Position numbers and translations under genes: made by a program. The notes under the pieces are model-generated. The model was not told where the DNA came from and made no database searches. It saw only the letters and a list, made by a program, of their open reading frames with translations. A stretch of DNA of 64,000 bases from Pseudohalocynthiibacter aestuariivivens (lineage in GTDB: Bacteria; Pseudomonadota; Alphaproteobacteria; Rhodobacterales; Rhodobacteraceae). The stretch spans positions 3,224,001 to 3,288,000 of the forward strand of contig NZ_CP049037.1 in NCBI RefSeq assembly GCF_011040495.1, written 5' to 3'. Within the stretch, counting starts at the first letter, position 1. The number at the start of each line of letters is the position of its first letter. Of this stretch, positions 53,215-61,105 are shown piece by piece.

Positions 53215-54819
53215 ATGTCGAACTATATCAAGCTTCTCACGCTTGGTCTGATTACGCTATTTGCGTTGATCGCAGCCAACTATGCTCGCGATCTGGCCTA
53301 TCTGGTAAATGCTCTGACCATTGCGCTGGCCTCTGCGGGAACGTTCCTGTGGGTGCTGCGCAATACCGATGAACCATACGAAGCGGTTGATATGTCAGGC
53401 GAATACATGGATGGCGTCATTCGCGCCGGCGTGATCGCAACGGCATTCTGGGGGGTGGTCGGATTTCTTGCCGGCACGTTCATCGCATTCCAGTTAGCCT
53501 TTCCCCAGCTTAATTTCGATTGGGCTGAAGGCTATGCGAACTTTGGCCGGTTGCGGCCGCTGCATACGTCGGCGGTGATTTTTGCCTTTGGCGGCAATGC
53601 CTTGATCGCGACGTCCCTCTATGTGGTGCAGCGTACGAGCGCGGCGCGCCTGTGGGGTGGCAATCTGGCGTGGTTCGTATTCTGGGGCTATCAGCTGTTC
53701 ATCGTTCTGGCCGCGACCGGATACCTGTTGGGCGCGACCCAGTCCAAGGAATACGCCGAGCCCGAGTGGTATGTGGATTTGTGGCTGACGGTTGTCTGGC
53801 TGGCATATCTGGCGATTTTTATCGGCACGCTGGTCAAACGTAAAGAACCGCACATCTATGTGGCCAACTGGTTCTACCTGTCGTTCATCATCACGGTTGC
53901 GATGCTGCATGTGTTCAACAACCTCAGCATTCCAGTCAGCATTTTCGGATCCAAATCCGTTCAGGTCTTTTCGGGGGTGCAGGATGCCATGGTGCAATGG
54001 TGGTACGGCCATAACGCGGTGGGCTTCTTCCTGACCGCAGGGTTTCTGGGCATGATGTATTACTTTGTGCCAAAGCAGGCCGAACGCCCCGTGTTTAGCT
54101 ACAAGCTGTCGATCATTCACTTCTGGGCGCTGATCTTCCTCTATATCTGGGCCGGTCCGCACCACCTGCACTACACTGCGCTGCCCGATTGGGCGACGAC
54201 GCTGGGCATGGTGTTCTCGGTTATTCTGTGGATGCCCAGCTGGGGTGGCATGATCAACGGTCTGATGACGCTGAGCGGTGCCTGGGACAAACTGCGGACC
54301 GATCCGATCATCCGCATGATGGTCATTTCCATCGGGTTCTACGGTATGTCCACCTTCGAGGGTCCAATGATGTCGATCCGTGCGGTGAACGCGCTGTCGC
54401 ATTATACTGACTGGACCATCGGGCACGTTCATTCCGGCGCATTGGGCTGGAACGGCATGATCACCTTTGGCGCACTTTACTTCCTGGTGCCGAAGCTGTG
54501 GAATCGCGAAAGGCTATACAGTCTGAGCTTGGTCAGCTGGCACTTCTGGTTGGCCACGATTGGGATCATCCTCTACGCCGCGTCCATGTGGGTGACCGGC
54601 ATCATGGAGGGGCTGATGTGGCGCGAAGTGGATGCCAACGGCTTCCTCGTGAACTCCTTCGCCGATACCGTGGCGGCCAAGTTCCCGATGCTGGTGGTGC
54701 GTGGACTGGGCGGAGTGCTGTTCCTGCTGGGTGGCGTCATCATGTGTTACAACCTTTACATGACCGTCAGACGGAGCCCTGCTGTGACTGCAGACAACTC
54801 CGCTGTCCCGGCTGAATAA
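53215..54819 (+). CDS. ccoN: cbb3-type cytochrome c oxidase subunit I
   Basis: A 534-residue catalytic subunit, twelve or more helices, that reduces O2 at the heme b3-CuB centre and pumps protons. Segments [54 protein letters not shown] and [19 protein letters not shown] ([15 protein letters not shown]) carry heme and copper histidines. AAGGGA precedes ATG 53215. First of ccoNOQP, downstream of two FNR boxes. Confidence 0.98.
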   Translation: MSNYIKLLTLGLITLFALIAANYARDLAYLVNALTIALASAGTFLWVLRNTDEPYEAVDMSGEYMDGVIRAGVIATAFWGVVGFLAGTFIAFQLAFPQLNFDWAEGYANFGRLRPLHTSAVIFAFGGNALIATSLYVVQRTSAARLWGGNLAWFVFWGYQLFIVLAATGYLLGATQSKEYAEPEWYVDLWLTVVWLAYLAIFIGTLVKRKEPHIYVANWFYLSFIITVAMLHVFNNLSIPVSIFGSKSVQVFSGVQDAMVQWWYGHNAVGFFLTAGFLGMMYYFVPKQAERPVFSYKLSIIHFWALIFLYIWAGPHHLHYTALPDWATTLGMVFSVILWMPSWGGMINGLMTLSGAWDKLRTDPIIRMMVISIGFYGMSTFEGPMMSIRAVNALSHYTDWTIGHVHSGALGWNGMITFGALYFLVPKLWNRERLYSLSLVSWHFWLATIGIILYAASMWVTGIMEGLMWREVDANGFLVNSFADTVAAKFPMLVVRGLGGVLFLLGGVIMCYNLYMTVRRSPAVTADNSAVPAE

Positions 54820-54837
54820 GAGAGAGGGACCGGTTAA

Positions 54838-55563
54838 ATGGCAATCTTGGACAAACACGCAATCCTTGAAAAAAACGTGACGCTGCTGGCAATCTTTGCC
54901 TTCCTCGTGGTCACGATTGGGGGCATCGTGCAGATCGCTCCGCTTTTCTGGCTGGAGAACACCATCGAGGACGTAGAGGGCATGCGCCCCTACACCCCGC
55001 TGGAGCTGACCGGGCGCGACATCTACGTGCGCGAAGGCTGCTACACCTGCCACAGTCAGATGATCCGTCCGATGCGCGACGAGGTCGAACGTTATGGTCA
55101 CTATTCGCTGGCCGCAGAGAGCAAGTACGACCACCCGTTCCAATGGGGTTCCAAGCGCACAGGACCTGATCTGGCGCGTGTCGGGGGGCGTTATTCGGAC
55201 GAGTGGCATCTGGACCACCTGCGCAACCCGCAATCGGTCGTGCCGGAGTCGATCATGCCGACCTATGGCTACCTTGAAAAGGCGATGATTGAGCCGACGT
55301 ATATCGGCGATCTGCTGAAAACGCACAAGCTGGTTGGGGTGCCATACACCGACGAGATGATCGAAAACGCAGCGGCCGATTTCAAGGTGCAGATCGACCC
55401 ATTCGGCGATTATGACGCGATGGTGGAGAGGTATCCGGGCGCACAGGTGCGTAACTTCGACGGACAGGCGGGCATTTCCGAGATGGATGCGCTGATCGCC
55501 TATCTGCAAATGCTGGGCACGCTGGTCGATTTCTCGACCTTCACCCCTGACGCCAGCCGCTGA
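54838..55563 (+). CDS. ccoO: cbb3-type cytochrome c oxidase subunit II
   Basis: A 241-residue membrane-anchored c-type cytochrome. One helix near residues 15-40, then a heme c site C68, C71, H72 in [12 protein letters not shown]. The family segments [29 protein letters not shown] and [11 protein letters not shown] are intact. It carries electrons towards CcoN. 18 bases after ccoN. Confidence 0.98.
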   Translation: MAILDKHAILEKNVTLLAIFAFLVVTIGGIVQIAPLFWLENTIEDVEGMRPYTPLELTGRDIYVREGCYTCHSQMIRPMRDEVERYGHYSLAAESKYDHPFQWGSKRTGPDLARVGGRYSDEWHLDHLRNPQSVVPESIMPTYGYLEKAMIEPTYIGDLLKTHKLVGVPYTDEMIENAAADFKVQIDPFGDYDAMVERYPGAQVRNFDGQAGISEMDALIAYLQMLGTLVDFSTFTPDASR

Positions 55564-55577
55564 GGGAGGATCGCGAT

Positions 55578-55775
55578 ATGGACACCTATTCGCTACTCAG
55601 GGAATTTGCCGATAGCTGGATGCTTCTGGCGCTCTTTATCTTCTTTGTCGGCATGATCCTGTGGGTCTTCCGGCCGGGCGGCACAAAGAGCTACGAAGAC
55701 CAACGCAATATCCCCTTCCGCCACGAAGATAAGCCCGCGCCGCGACGCGTTGGGGCCGATACCAAGGAGGGCTGA
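55578..55775 (+). CDS. ccoQ: cbb3-type cytochrome c oxidase subunit IV
   Basis: A 65-residue small membrane protein with one helix ([17 protein letters not shown]) and a charged tail. It stabilises the oxidase complex and protects it under oxygen. Position and size identify it; sequence is poorly conserved in the family. Fifteen bases after ccoO and 4 bases before ccoP. Confidence 0.93.
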   Translation: MDTYSLLREFADSWMLLALFIFFVGMILWVFRPGGTKSYEDQRNIPFRHEDKPAPRRVGADTKEG

Positions 55776-55779
55776 GATC

Positions 55780-56646
55780 ATGGCCAAGAAAACACCTACA
55801 AAGCTGGACGATGATCCCAACACCACCGGCCATTCATGGGATGGGATCGAGGAATTTGATAATCCCATGCCGCGCTGGTGGCTGTGGTCCTTTTACGCCA
55901 CGATCATCTGGGGGATCGGTTATGTCATCGCCTACCCGGCATGGCCGATGATCAATGGGGCCACTGCCGGGGTTCTGGGCTGGTCGACACGCGGCGACGT
56001 GATCACCGAAATCGCCCGCGTCGAAGAAGCCAACGCCGAAAACTGGGCACAGCTGGCTGCGGTCGACCTGACGCGTCTCGCGGAAGACCCGGAGTTGAAC
56101 AACTATGCGTCAAAGGCAGGCGCGGCGGTGTTCAAGACGTGGTGCGCGCAATGCCACGGTTCTGGCGCGGCAGGGGCCAAGGGGTATCCCAACCTGCTGG
56201 ACAACGATTGGCTGTGGGGGGGCGATATCGAGGCGATTCATACCACGATTGCGCATGGTATCCGCAACGAAGAGGATGACGATGCGCGGTATTCAGAGAT
56301 GCCTGCCTTTGGCGACATTCTGGAACGTACAGAGATCGAGCAAGTCGTCAACTATGTGATGTCTCTGTCCGGCACGCCAAAAGATGCAAGTCTGGTAAGT
56401 GCGGGCGAGACCGTGTTTGTCGACAACTGCACGGCGTGTCACGCCGAGGATGCGTCGGGTGACCAAACCCAAGGCGCGCCAAACCTGAAAGACGCGATCT
56501 GGCTCTATGGTGGGGATTATGACGCGGTGAAGGCGACAGTGACCTACAGCCGTTATGGCGTCATGCCATCGTGGAACCAGCGCCTGACCGAGGCCGAAGT
56601 GCGCGCAGTCGCAGCCTATGTTCATCAGTTGGGCGGCGGCGAGTAG
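55780..56646 (+). CDS. ccoP: cbb3-type cytochrome c oxidase subunit III (diheme)
   Basis: A 288-residue diheme cytochrome c. One anchor helix (about 33-55), then two heme c motifs: C122/C125/H126 in CAQCHG and C217/C220/H221 in [26 protein letters not shown] is the typical anchor. It takes electrons from cytochrome c2/cy. ATG 55780 follows GGAGGGC; the frame begins earlier (55750) inside ccoQ. A long hairpin follows the stop. Confidence 0.97.
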   Translation: MAKKTPTKLDDDPNTTGHSWDGIEEFDNPMPRWWLWSFYATIIWGIGYVIAYPAWPMINGATAGVLGWSTRGDVITEIARVEEANAENWAQLAAVDLTRLAEDPELNNYASKAGAAVFKTWCAQCHGSGAAGAKGYPNLLDNDWLWGGDIEAIHTTIAHGIRNEEDDDARYSEMPAFGDILERTEIEQVVNYVMSLSGTPKDASLVSAGETVFVDNCTACHAEDASGDQTQGAPNLKDAIWLYGGDYDAVKATVTYSRYGVMPSWNQRLTEAEVRAVAAYVHQLGGGE

Positions 56647-56695
56647 CCACACCCGAACACCAAGATACCCGCAGGCCGTTCTCGGCCCGCGGGGA

Positions 56696-56749
56696 GGCAT
56701 CGACCTCCCGTCCTGTTCGCGCGTTTCCGGGAGGGTCGATGCCAATTTT
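56696..56749 (+). terminator. Intrinsic terminator after ccoP
   Basis: A long stem: GGCATCGACCTCCCG (56696-56710) pairs with CGGGAGGGTCGATGCC (56728-56743) with one extra G, loop of 17, then AATTTTC. It lies 50 bases after ccoP and should end ccoNOQP transcription. Confidence 0.85.
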
Positions 56750-56827
56750 CTCGCAACACAAGAAAATGCTCAGTGCAAGAACCACGTCTCGGTCAAATGT
56801 TGACAGCGCGATGTGACACAATTCTTC

Positions 56828-56858
56828 TTGACCTCAAGTTACCTTGAACCTTTAGAAA
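56828..56858 (+). promoter_or_regulatory. SoxR-like (MerR-type) promoter with 19-base spacer
   Basis: A -35 TTGACC (56828-56833) and a -10-like TAGAAA (56853-56858) are 19 bases apart, the long spacing of MerR-family promoters. The operator CCTCAAGTTACCTTGAAC (56832-56849) matches the SoxR site CCTCAAGTTAACTTGAGG at 15 of 18 bases. The first downstream gene is the quinone reductase. No soxR gene is in this window. Confidence 0.6.
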
Positions 56859-56969
56859 CACTTTTGACAAGGATCAGAGGGATTCTTTGCCGCGCCGAGA
56901 GATCAATCTCACTTGGCGAATATGATACCTTGCCTGTACGCGGCGCAGTCATTTCTATGGAATTTGTTT

Positions 56970-57575
56970 ATGCATGTCTTGACTGTTCTCGATCACCCTG
57001 ACCCATCCTCTTTTAGCGCGGCTGTTGCCCGAAAATTCATGGATGGCGCTGAATCGGCGGGTCATTCGGTCGAGCTTGCCGATCTGCACGCAGAAGGTTT
57101 CGATCCGCGTTGGTCGCTGGCAGATATTGCAGCAGATAGCGGTGCAACCGCAGTGGCAGATATGGCGAAAGAGCAGGCGCGGATCGCGCGTGCTGATGCG
57201 ATCTGTCTTGTTTTTCCGCTGTTCTGGTGGGGCATGCCGTCCATGATGAAGGGCTGGGTTGATCGTGTGTGGTCGTGGGGATGGGCCTACGATCAGCTGG
57301 ATGATCCGGAACGATCCCTTCAACGATCCCGCTCCGGTGTTCTGTTGATACCTGCCGGTGCGCGGTCGGACGAAATGGCAGATGCGGGTTATAGCGCCGC
57401 ATTGGACACAGCGTGGATAAAAGGAACATTTGGCTATTTCGGGCTTTCCCCGCGCCGGCTTGAGGTTCTCCACGGCGCGACGGGGTCAGCAAAGAGGCGG
57501 CAATCCTTGTTGGAAAGAAGCTATCAGGTGGGGCGGACCCTGGCGCGACCAACACCAGATGAGGAGGCCGTTTGA
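56970..57575 (+). CDS. NAD(P)H-dependent quinone reductase, flavodoxin-like fold
   Basis: A 201-residue FMN/FAD flavoprotein of the NQO1/MdaB/KefF type. Start MHVLTVLDHPDPSSFSAAVA, then FPLFWWGMPSMMKGWVDRVWSWGWAY is the signature of the flavin and quinone site. It reduces quinones by two electrons, limiting radical formation. ATG 56970 was chosen because it begins the fold; the frame upstream to 56913 has no match. Regulated by a SoxR-like promoter about 100 bases upstream and ended by a strong terminator at 57639. Confidence 0.92.
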   Translation: MHVLTVLDHPDPSSFSAAVARKFMDGAESAGHSVELADLHAEGFDPRWSLADIAADSGATAVADMAKEQARIARADAICLVFPLFWWGMPSMMKGWVDRVWSWGWAYDQLDDPERSLQRSRSGVLLIPAGARSDEMADAGYSAALDTAWIKGTFGYFGLSPRRLEVLHGATGSAKRRQSLLERSYQVGRTLARPTPDEEAV

Positions 57576-57638
57576 GGGTGCATACGGGTTCGCCTCTGTG
57601 ATCGTTTCAACTGGATGCGGTATCCCTATTACGCCAAA

Positions 57639-57667
57639 GGCTCAGCACTGGGGTGCTGAGCCTTCTT
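57639..57667. terminator. Strong terminator, possibly bidirectional
   Basis: A perfect 10-base-pair stem, GGCTCAGCAC (57639-57648) with GTGCTGAGCC (57653-57662), loop TGGG, followed by TTCTT on the plus strand; on the minus strand TTTGG follows. It lies between the quinone reductase (plus) and a small minus-strand ORF. Confidence 0.88.
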
Positions 57668-57777
57668 GTGTCTACCGACGTGCGTCATCCGATATCGGGC
57701 GTGCCCAGCGTTGGCCGCGCCAGGGCCAGCGGCGGGAGAGACCGCCGGTCCTGACACATGCCCGCCGGGTTGCGGGA

Positions 57778-57915
57778 TCAATCACGGCGACGCGCGACTG
57801 TGTGTGCTTCGATCTCTGCGTCTTTGCGGGCATCGAAGCGTTGGCGATCGCCCCAGTGGTTGACGGGTTCCGACCGGGTTGCGGTCAAAAAGGAGTTTGC
57901 GAAGATATTCAGCAT
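57778..57915 (-). CDS. Possible 45-residue protein divergent from the LysR gene
   Basis: A short ORF beginning MLNIFANSFLTATRSEPVN with a strong ribosome site (AAAGGA, 6 bases before ATG 57915). The C-terminal half is very charged (Arg/Asp/Glu) with one Trp. No family recognised. Divergent from the LysR gene and ending towards the strong hairpin at 57639. It may be a LysR target or a small regulator. Confidence 0.45.
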   Translation of the reverse strand: MLNIFANSFLTATRSEPVNHWGDRQRFDARKDAEIEAHTVARRRD

Positions 57916-58016
57916 GGGATGTCCTTTCCGCTGCGCTGTTGATGACTTGAATATGGGACGAACCCTGCCATGATGCCACACAGGAACATTTCCAACGTGT
58001 AAGGAAATCTAACATA

Positions 58017-58928
58017 ATGGACTGGCACTCACTTCCTCCCCTTACGGCACTGCGCGCTTTTGCAGCATTGGCAGAAGCCGGATCAGCCAGTGCGGCAGGG
58101 GCGCGACTGAATGTCAGCCATGCCGCGATAAGCCAGCAAGTTAAGGCTCTAGAATCACATATCGGGCTGGCGCTGGTGGATCGATCCGGTCGCGCACTAG
58201 CCCTGACTGCCGAGGGTGAGGCGTTGGCGGTATCGCTGGCCGACGGGTTCGGCGTTATCGCGCAAACCGTGGCGCAACTAACAGGTGCAGATGCGGAACG
58301 GCCTTTACAGGTGTCCACCACGCCGCAATTTGCCGCCAACTGGCTGATGCCGCGCTTGCGCGACTTTCAGACCCGGCACCCGGGGATTGATCTGATGGTC
58401 AATCCGTCGCCGGTGCGGGCCGATCCGACGCCCGGCGGAATCGACCTTGGGGTGCGATTTGGCAAGGGGGTCTGGTCCGGACTGGATGCCGAGCTGTTGG
58501 TGCCTACGGATATCGTCGTGGTGGCAGCGCCGTCTCTGGTGGGGGACCGGGTGTTCGAGCGGGCCAGCGATCTGCTGGAGTTTCCGTGGTTGGACGAATT
58601 GGAAGCACTGCAAGCACAGGATTGGCTCTATAGCGCGGGAGTGACAGAGGGGCGCGCGAAGTCGGTGACGATGTTGCCCGGTAACCTGATGCTGGAGGGC
58701 GCACGCGACGGGCAGGGGATCGCCGTGCTGACGGCCAAATGGGTGGAGCGCGACGTGGCCGCCGGTACGCTGCGCATCCTCTTTCGCGACAAGGGCGATA
58801 CCGGTTACTTCATCGTCACGCGCCCCGGCGTGATGCGCCCTCCCGCGAGAACCTTTGTCCGCTGGTTGCGGCGCCATCGTGACGACGGGGCGCTGGAGAT
58901 CGGTCACGACGTGGGTTTGCACGGTTGA
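58017..58928 (+). CDS. LysR family transcriptional regulator (GcvA-like)
   Basis: A 303-residue regulator. N-terminal HTH: LPPLTALRAFAALAEAGSASAAGARLNVSHAAISQQVKALESH; then a ligand-binding domain with the VSTTPQFAANWLMPRLRDFQTRHPGIDLMV segment typical of the GcvA/AmpR subgroup. It senses a small ligand and usually controls a divergent gene, here a tiny ORF. It lies just before ccoG on the same strand but separated by 130 bases including an FNR box, so it is not part of the cco operon. Confidence 0.92.
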   Translation: MDWHSLPPLTALRAFAALAEAGSASAAGARLNVSHAAISQQVKALESHIGLALVDRSGRALALTAEGEALAVSLADGFGVIAQTVAQLTGADAERPLQVSTTPQFAANWLMPRLRDFQTRHPGIDLMVNPSPVRADPTPGGIDLGVRFGKGVWSGLDAELLVPTDIVVVAAPSLVGDRVFERASDLLEFPWLDELEALQAQDWLYSAGVTEGRAKSVTMLPGNLMLEGARDGQGIAVLTAKWVERDVAAGTLRILFRDKGDTGYFIVTRPGVMRPPARTFVRWLRRHRDDGALEIGHDVGLHG

Positions 58929-58979
58929 GCGACAAGATGTCGGTTTGACTCTGATAAATATCACTCTCAGACTCGGAAA

Positions 58980-58993
58980 TTGATGCAGGTCAA
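58980..58993. promoter_or_regulatory. FNR box upstream of ccoG
   Basis: TTGATGCAGGTCAA, one mismatch from TTGAT-N4-ATCAA, 66 bases before the ccoG start. It gives ccoGHIS a separate low-oxygen promoter. Confidence 0.75.
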
Positions 58994-59058
58994 AGTTGCT
59001 TGGCGCGTGTGCTGCAACAAGTGACTCAGAAATAGCCGCAAGATCGGAGTGATTCCCC

Positions 59059-60615
59059 GTGGCCGATTCCGTCAAAGACACACCGCCTAGCCTATATGCC
59101 GCCCAAGAGCCGATTTTCCCCAAGAAAGTCTATGGCAAGTTCCGAAACCTCAAATGGGGGATCATGGTGGTTGCGCTGGGTATCTATTACCTGACGCCAT
59201 GGCTGCGCTGGGATCGTGGGCCGAACCTGCCGGATCAGGCGGTGCTGATTGATCTGGCAAACCGGCGGTTCTATTTCTTCTGGATCGAAATCTGGCCGCA
59301 TGAGTTCTATTTCGTTGCCGGTCTGCTGGTGATGGCAGGGCTGGGTCTGTTTCTGTTTACCTCTGCGCTGGGACGGGTCTGGTGTGGCTATGCCTGCCCA
59401 CAGACAGTGTGGACGGATCTTTTCATTCTGGTGGAGCGCTGGATCGAAGGCGACAGGAATGCTCGGCTGCGGCTGCACAGACAAAAGAAATGGGACTTGC
59501 GCAAGGCCCGGCTGCGGTTAACCAAGTGGATTACATGGCTGGTGATCGCCGGTGCCACCGGGGGCGCGTGGGTCTTTTACTTCGCCGATGCGCCGACCTT
59601 GTTTGTCGATCTCTTCACCCTGAACGCGCATCCCATAGCCTACACGACTGTCGCTATCCTGACTGCGACGACATTTGTCTTTGGCGGTTTCGCGCGTGAG
59701 CAGATTTGTATCTATGCCTGCCCGTGGCCGCGCATTCAGGCGGCGATGCTGGACGAGGACACGCTTACTGTTGCCTATCGCGAGTGGCGCGGTGAACCGC
59801 GCGGCAAGAGCAACGTGCGCCGCAGGGATGCGGCAAAGGCAGCTGCGGCCGAAGCAACGTCGCGTGCCGCAGGGCCAGGGGCGGCAAAATATGCGCCCAC
59901 GCCCTATCCCGGTGTGCCGCTCAACGATCTCGGCGCGGCGGCGGCGCAGGACGAACCGGGCGACTGCATCGACTGCATGGCCTGTGTCAACGTCTGTCCC
60001 ATGGGCATCGACATCCGCGATGGTCAGCAGATGGAGTGTATCACCTGTGCGCTGTGCATTGACGCCTGTGATGACATCATGGCCAAGATCGGCAAACCCC
60101 GCGGCCTGATTGACTATATGGCGCTGACGGATGAGCAGAACGAGCGTGCGGGTATGGCGCCGCGCCCGATTATCAAGCATATCCTGCGGCCCCGGACGAT
60201 CCTCTATACCTCGCTCTGGGCGCTGGTGGGCATCGGCCTGATCTTTGCGCTCTTTATTCGCGCCGAGATCGAAATGACTGTGGCACCGGTGCGCAACCCG
60301 ACCTTTGTCACTATGTCGGACGGCACGATCCGTAACACCTACGAAGTGCGGCTGCTGAACAAGCATGGAGAGGCGCGACCGTTTGTCCTGACGGTCAAGG
60401 GCGATCCCGCGATTCGTCTGTCGCTGGAGGGCATTGAGGGTGATACACTGGTCGTGCCGGCGGATGACACCACCAACCAACGTGTCTATCTGGAGGCCCC
60501 CGCCGGGTCGCAGGCTGCACAGAGCGCACGCACCGATGTGCGGCTCTGGGTCGAGGATACGGCGAATGGCGAACGGGCCAGTAAGGGAACCGTTTTCAAC
60601 GGGAAGGCAGAGTAG
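59059..60615 (+). CDS. ccoG: cbb3 oxidase maturation protein CcoG (RdxB), 4Fe-4S
   Basis: A 518-residue membrane protein with about five helices and two ferredoxin clusters: CIDCMACVNVCPMG and CITCALCIDACD (about residues 308-340). The N-terminal segment GRVWCGYACPQTVWTDLF is family-specific. It acts as cupric reductase/assembly factor for the oxidase copper centre. GTG 59059 was selected as start; it is followed by ADSVKDTPPSLYAAQEPIFPKKVYG, the typical N-terminus. 4 bases before ccoH. Confidence 0.96.
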   Translation: MADSVKDTPPSLYAAQEPIFPKKVYGKFRNLKWGIMVVALGIYYLTPWLRWDRGPNLPDQAVLIDLANRRFYFFWIEIWPHEFYFVAGLLVMAGLGLFLFTSALGRVWCGYACPQTVWTDLFILVERWIEGDRNARLRLHRQKKWDLRKARLRLTKWITWLVIAGATGGAWVFYFADAPTLFVDLFTLNAHPIAYTTVAILTATTFVFGGFAREQICIYACPWPRIQAAMLDEDTLTVAYREWRGEPRGKSNVRRRDAAKAAAAEATSRAAGPGAAKYAPTPYPGVPLNDLGAAAAQDEPGDCIDCMACVNVCPMGIDIRDGQQMECITCALCIDACDDIMAKIGKPRGLIDYMALTDEQNERAGMAPRPIIKHILRPRTILYTSLWALVGIGLIFALFIRAEIEMTVAPVRNPTFVTMSDGTIRNTYEVRLLNKHGEARPFVLTVKGDPAIRLSLEGIEGDTLVVPADDTTNQRVYLEAPAGSQAAQSARTDVRLWVEDTANGERASKGTVFNGKAE

Positions 60616-60619
60616 AGTC

Positions 60620-61105
60620 ATGAACGAACAGATGGATGCCGATCAGTCCCCCACGGTGCGGCAAATCACCGGTCGTCACGTGCTGGTCGGCTTTGTCGCG
60701 GCGTTCGGTGTGATCATCGCCGTAAATTTATTGCTGGCTTACAACGCGGTCCGCACATTTCCCGGCCTCGAGGTTAAGAATTCCTACATAGCCAGCCAAG
60801 AGTTCGATGAACGGCGCGCGGCGCAACAGTCGTTAGGGTGGCACGTTGCGGCGTCGCATCATGCCGGCCTGCTGACATTGTCCATCACCGGCCAGGACGG
60901 AACACCGGTAGAGGTCGCATCGCTGGATGCGGTGCTGGGCCGTGCGACGAATGTACGCGACGATATGGCGCCGGAATTTACCTATGATGGGCAGGCTTAT
61001 ACTGCCCCTGTGACATTGGGTGCTGGCAACTGGAACATTCGCATGGTGGCCACTGCTGCGGACGGTACCGAGTTTCGTCAGCGCGTCGTTCTGATCAAGA
61101 AATGA
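60620..61105 (+). CDS. ccoH: cbb3 oxidase assembly protein CcoH
   Basis: A 161-residue protein with one N-terminal helix (about 20-42) and an exported domain with SLGWHVAASHHAGLLTLSITGQDG, matching the FixH/CcoH family. It helps assemble the oxidase by protein contact with its subunits. ATG 60620 follows a GAGT motif and the ccoG stop by 4 bases; the frame from 60434 overlaps ccoG and is rejected. Overlaps ccoI by ATGA. Confidence 0.93.
   Translation: MNEQMDADQSPTVRQITGRHVLVGFVAAFGVIIAVNLLLAYNAVRTFPGLEVKNSYIASQEFDERRAAQQSLGWHVAASHHAGLLTLSITGQDGTPVEVASLDAVLGRATNVRDDMAPEFTYDGQAYTAPVTLGAGNWNIRMVATAADGTEFRQRVVLIKK

Noticed and set aside
53494..54432. Minus-strand ORF of 312 codons opposite ccoN
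   Set aside because: Shadow of a well-known gene.
56813..57001. Plus-strand ORF of 62 codons across the SoxR-like promoter
   Set aside because: It covers the promoter elements and overlaps the quinone reductase start; no ribosome site.
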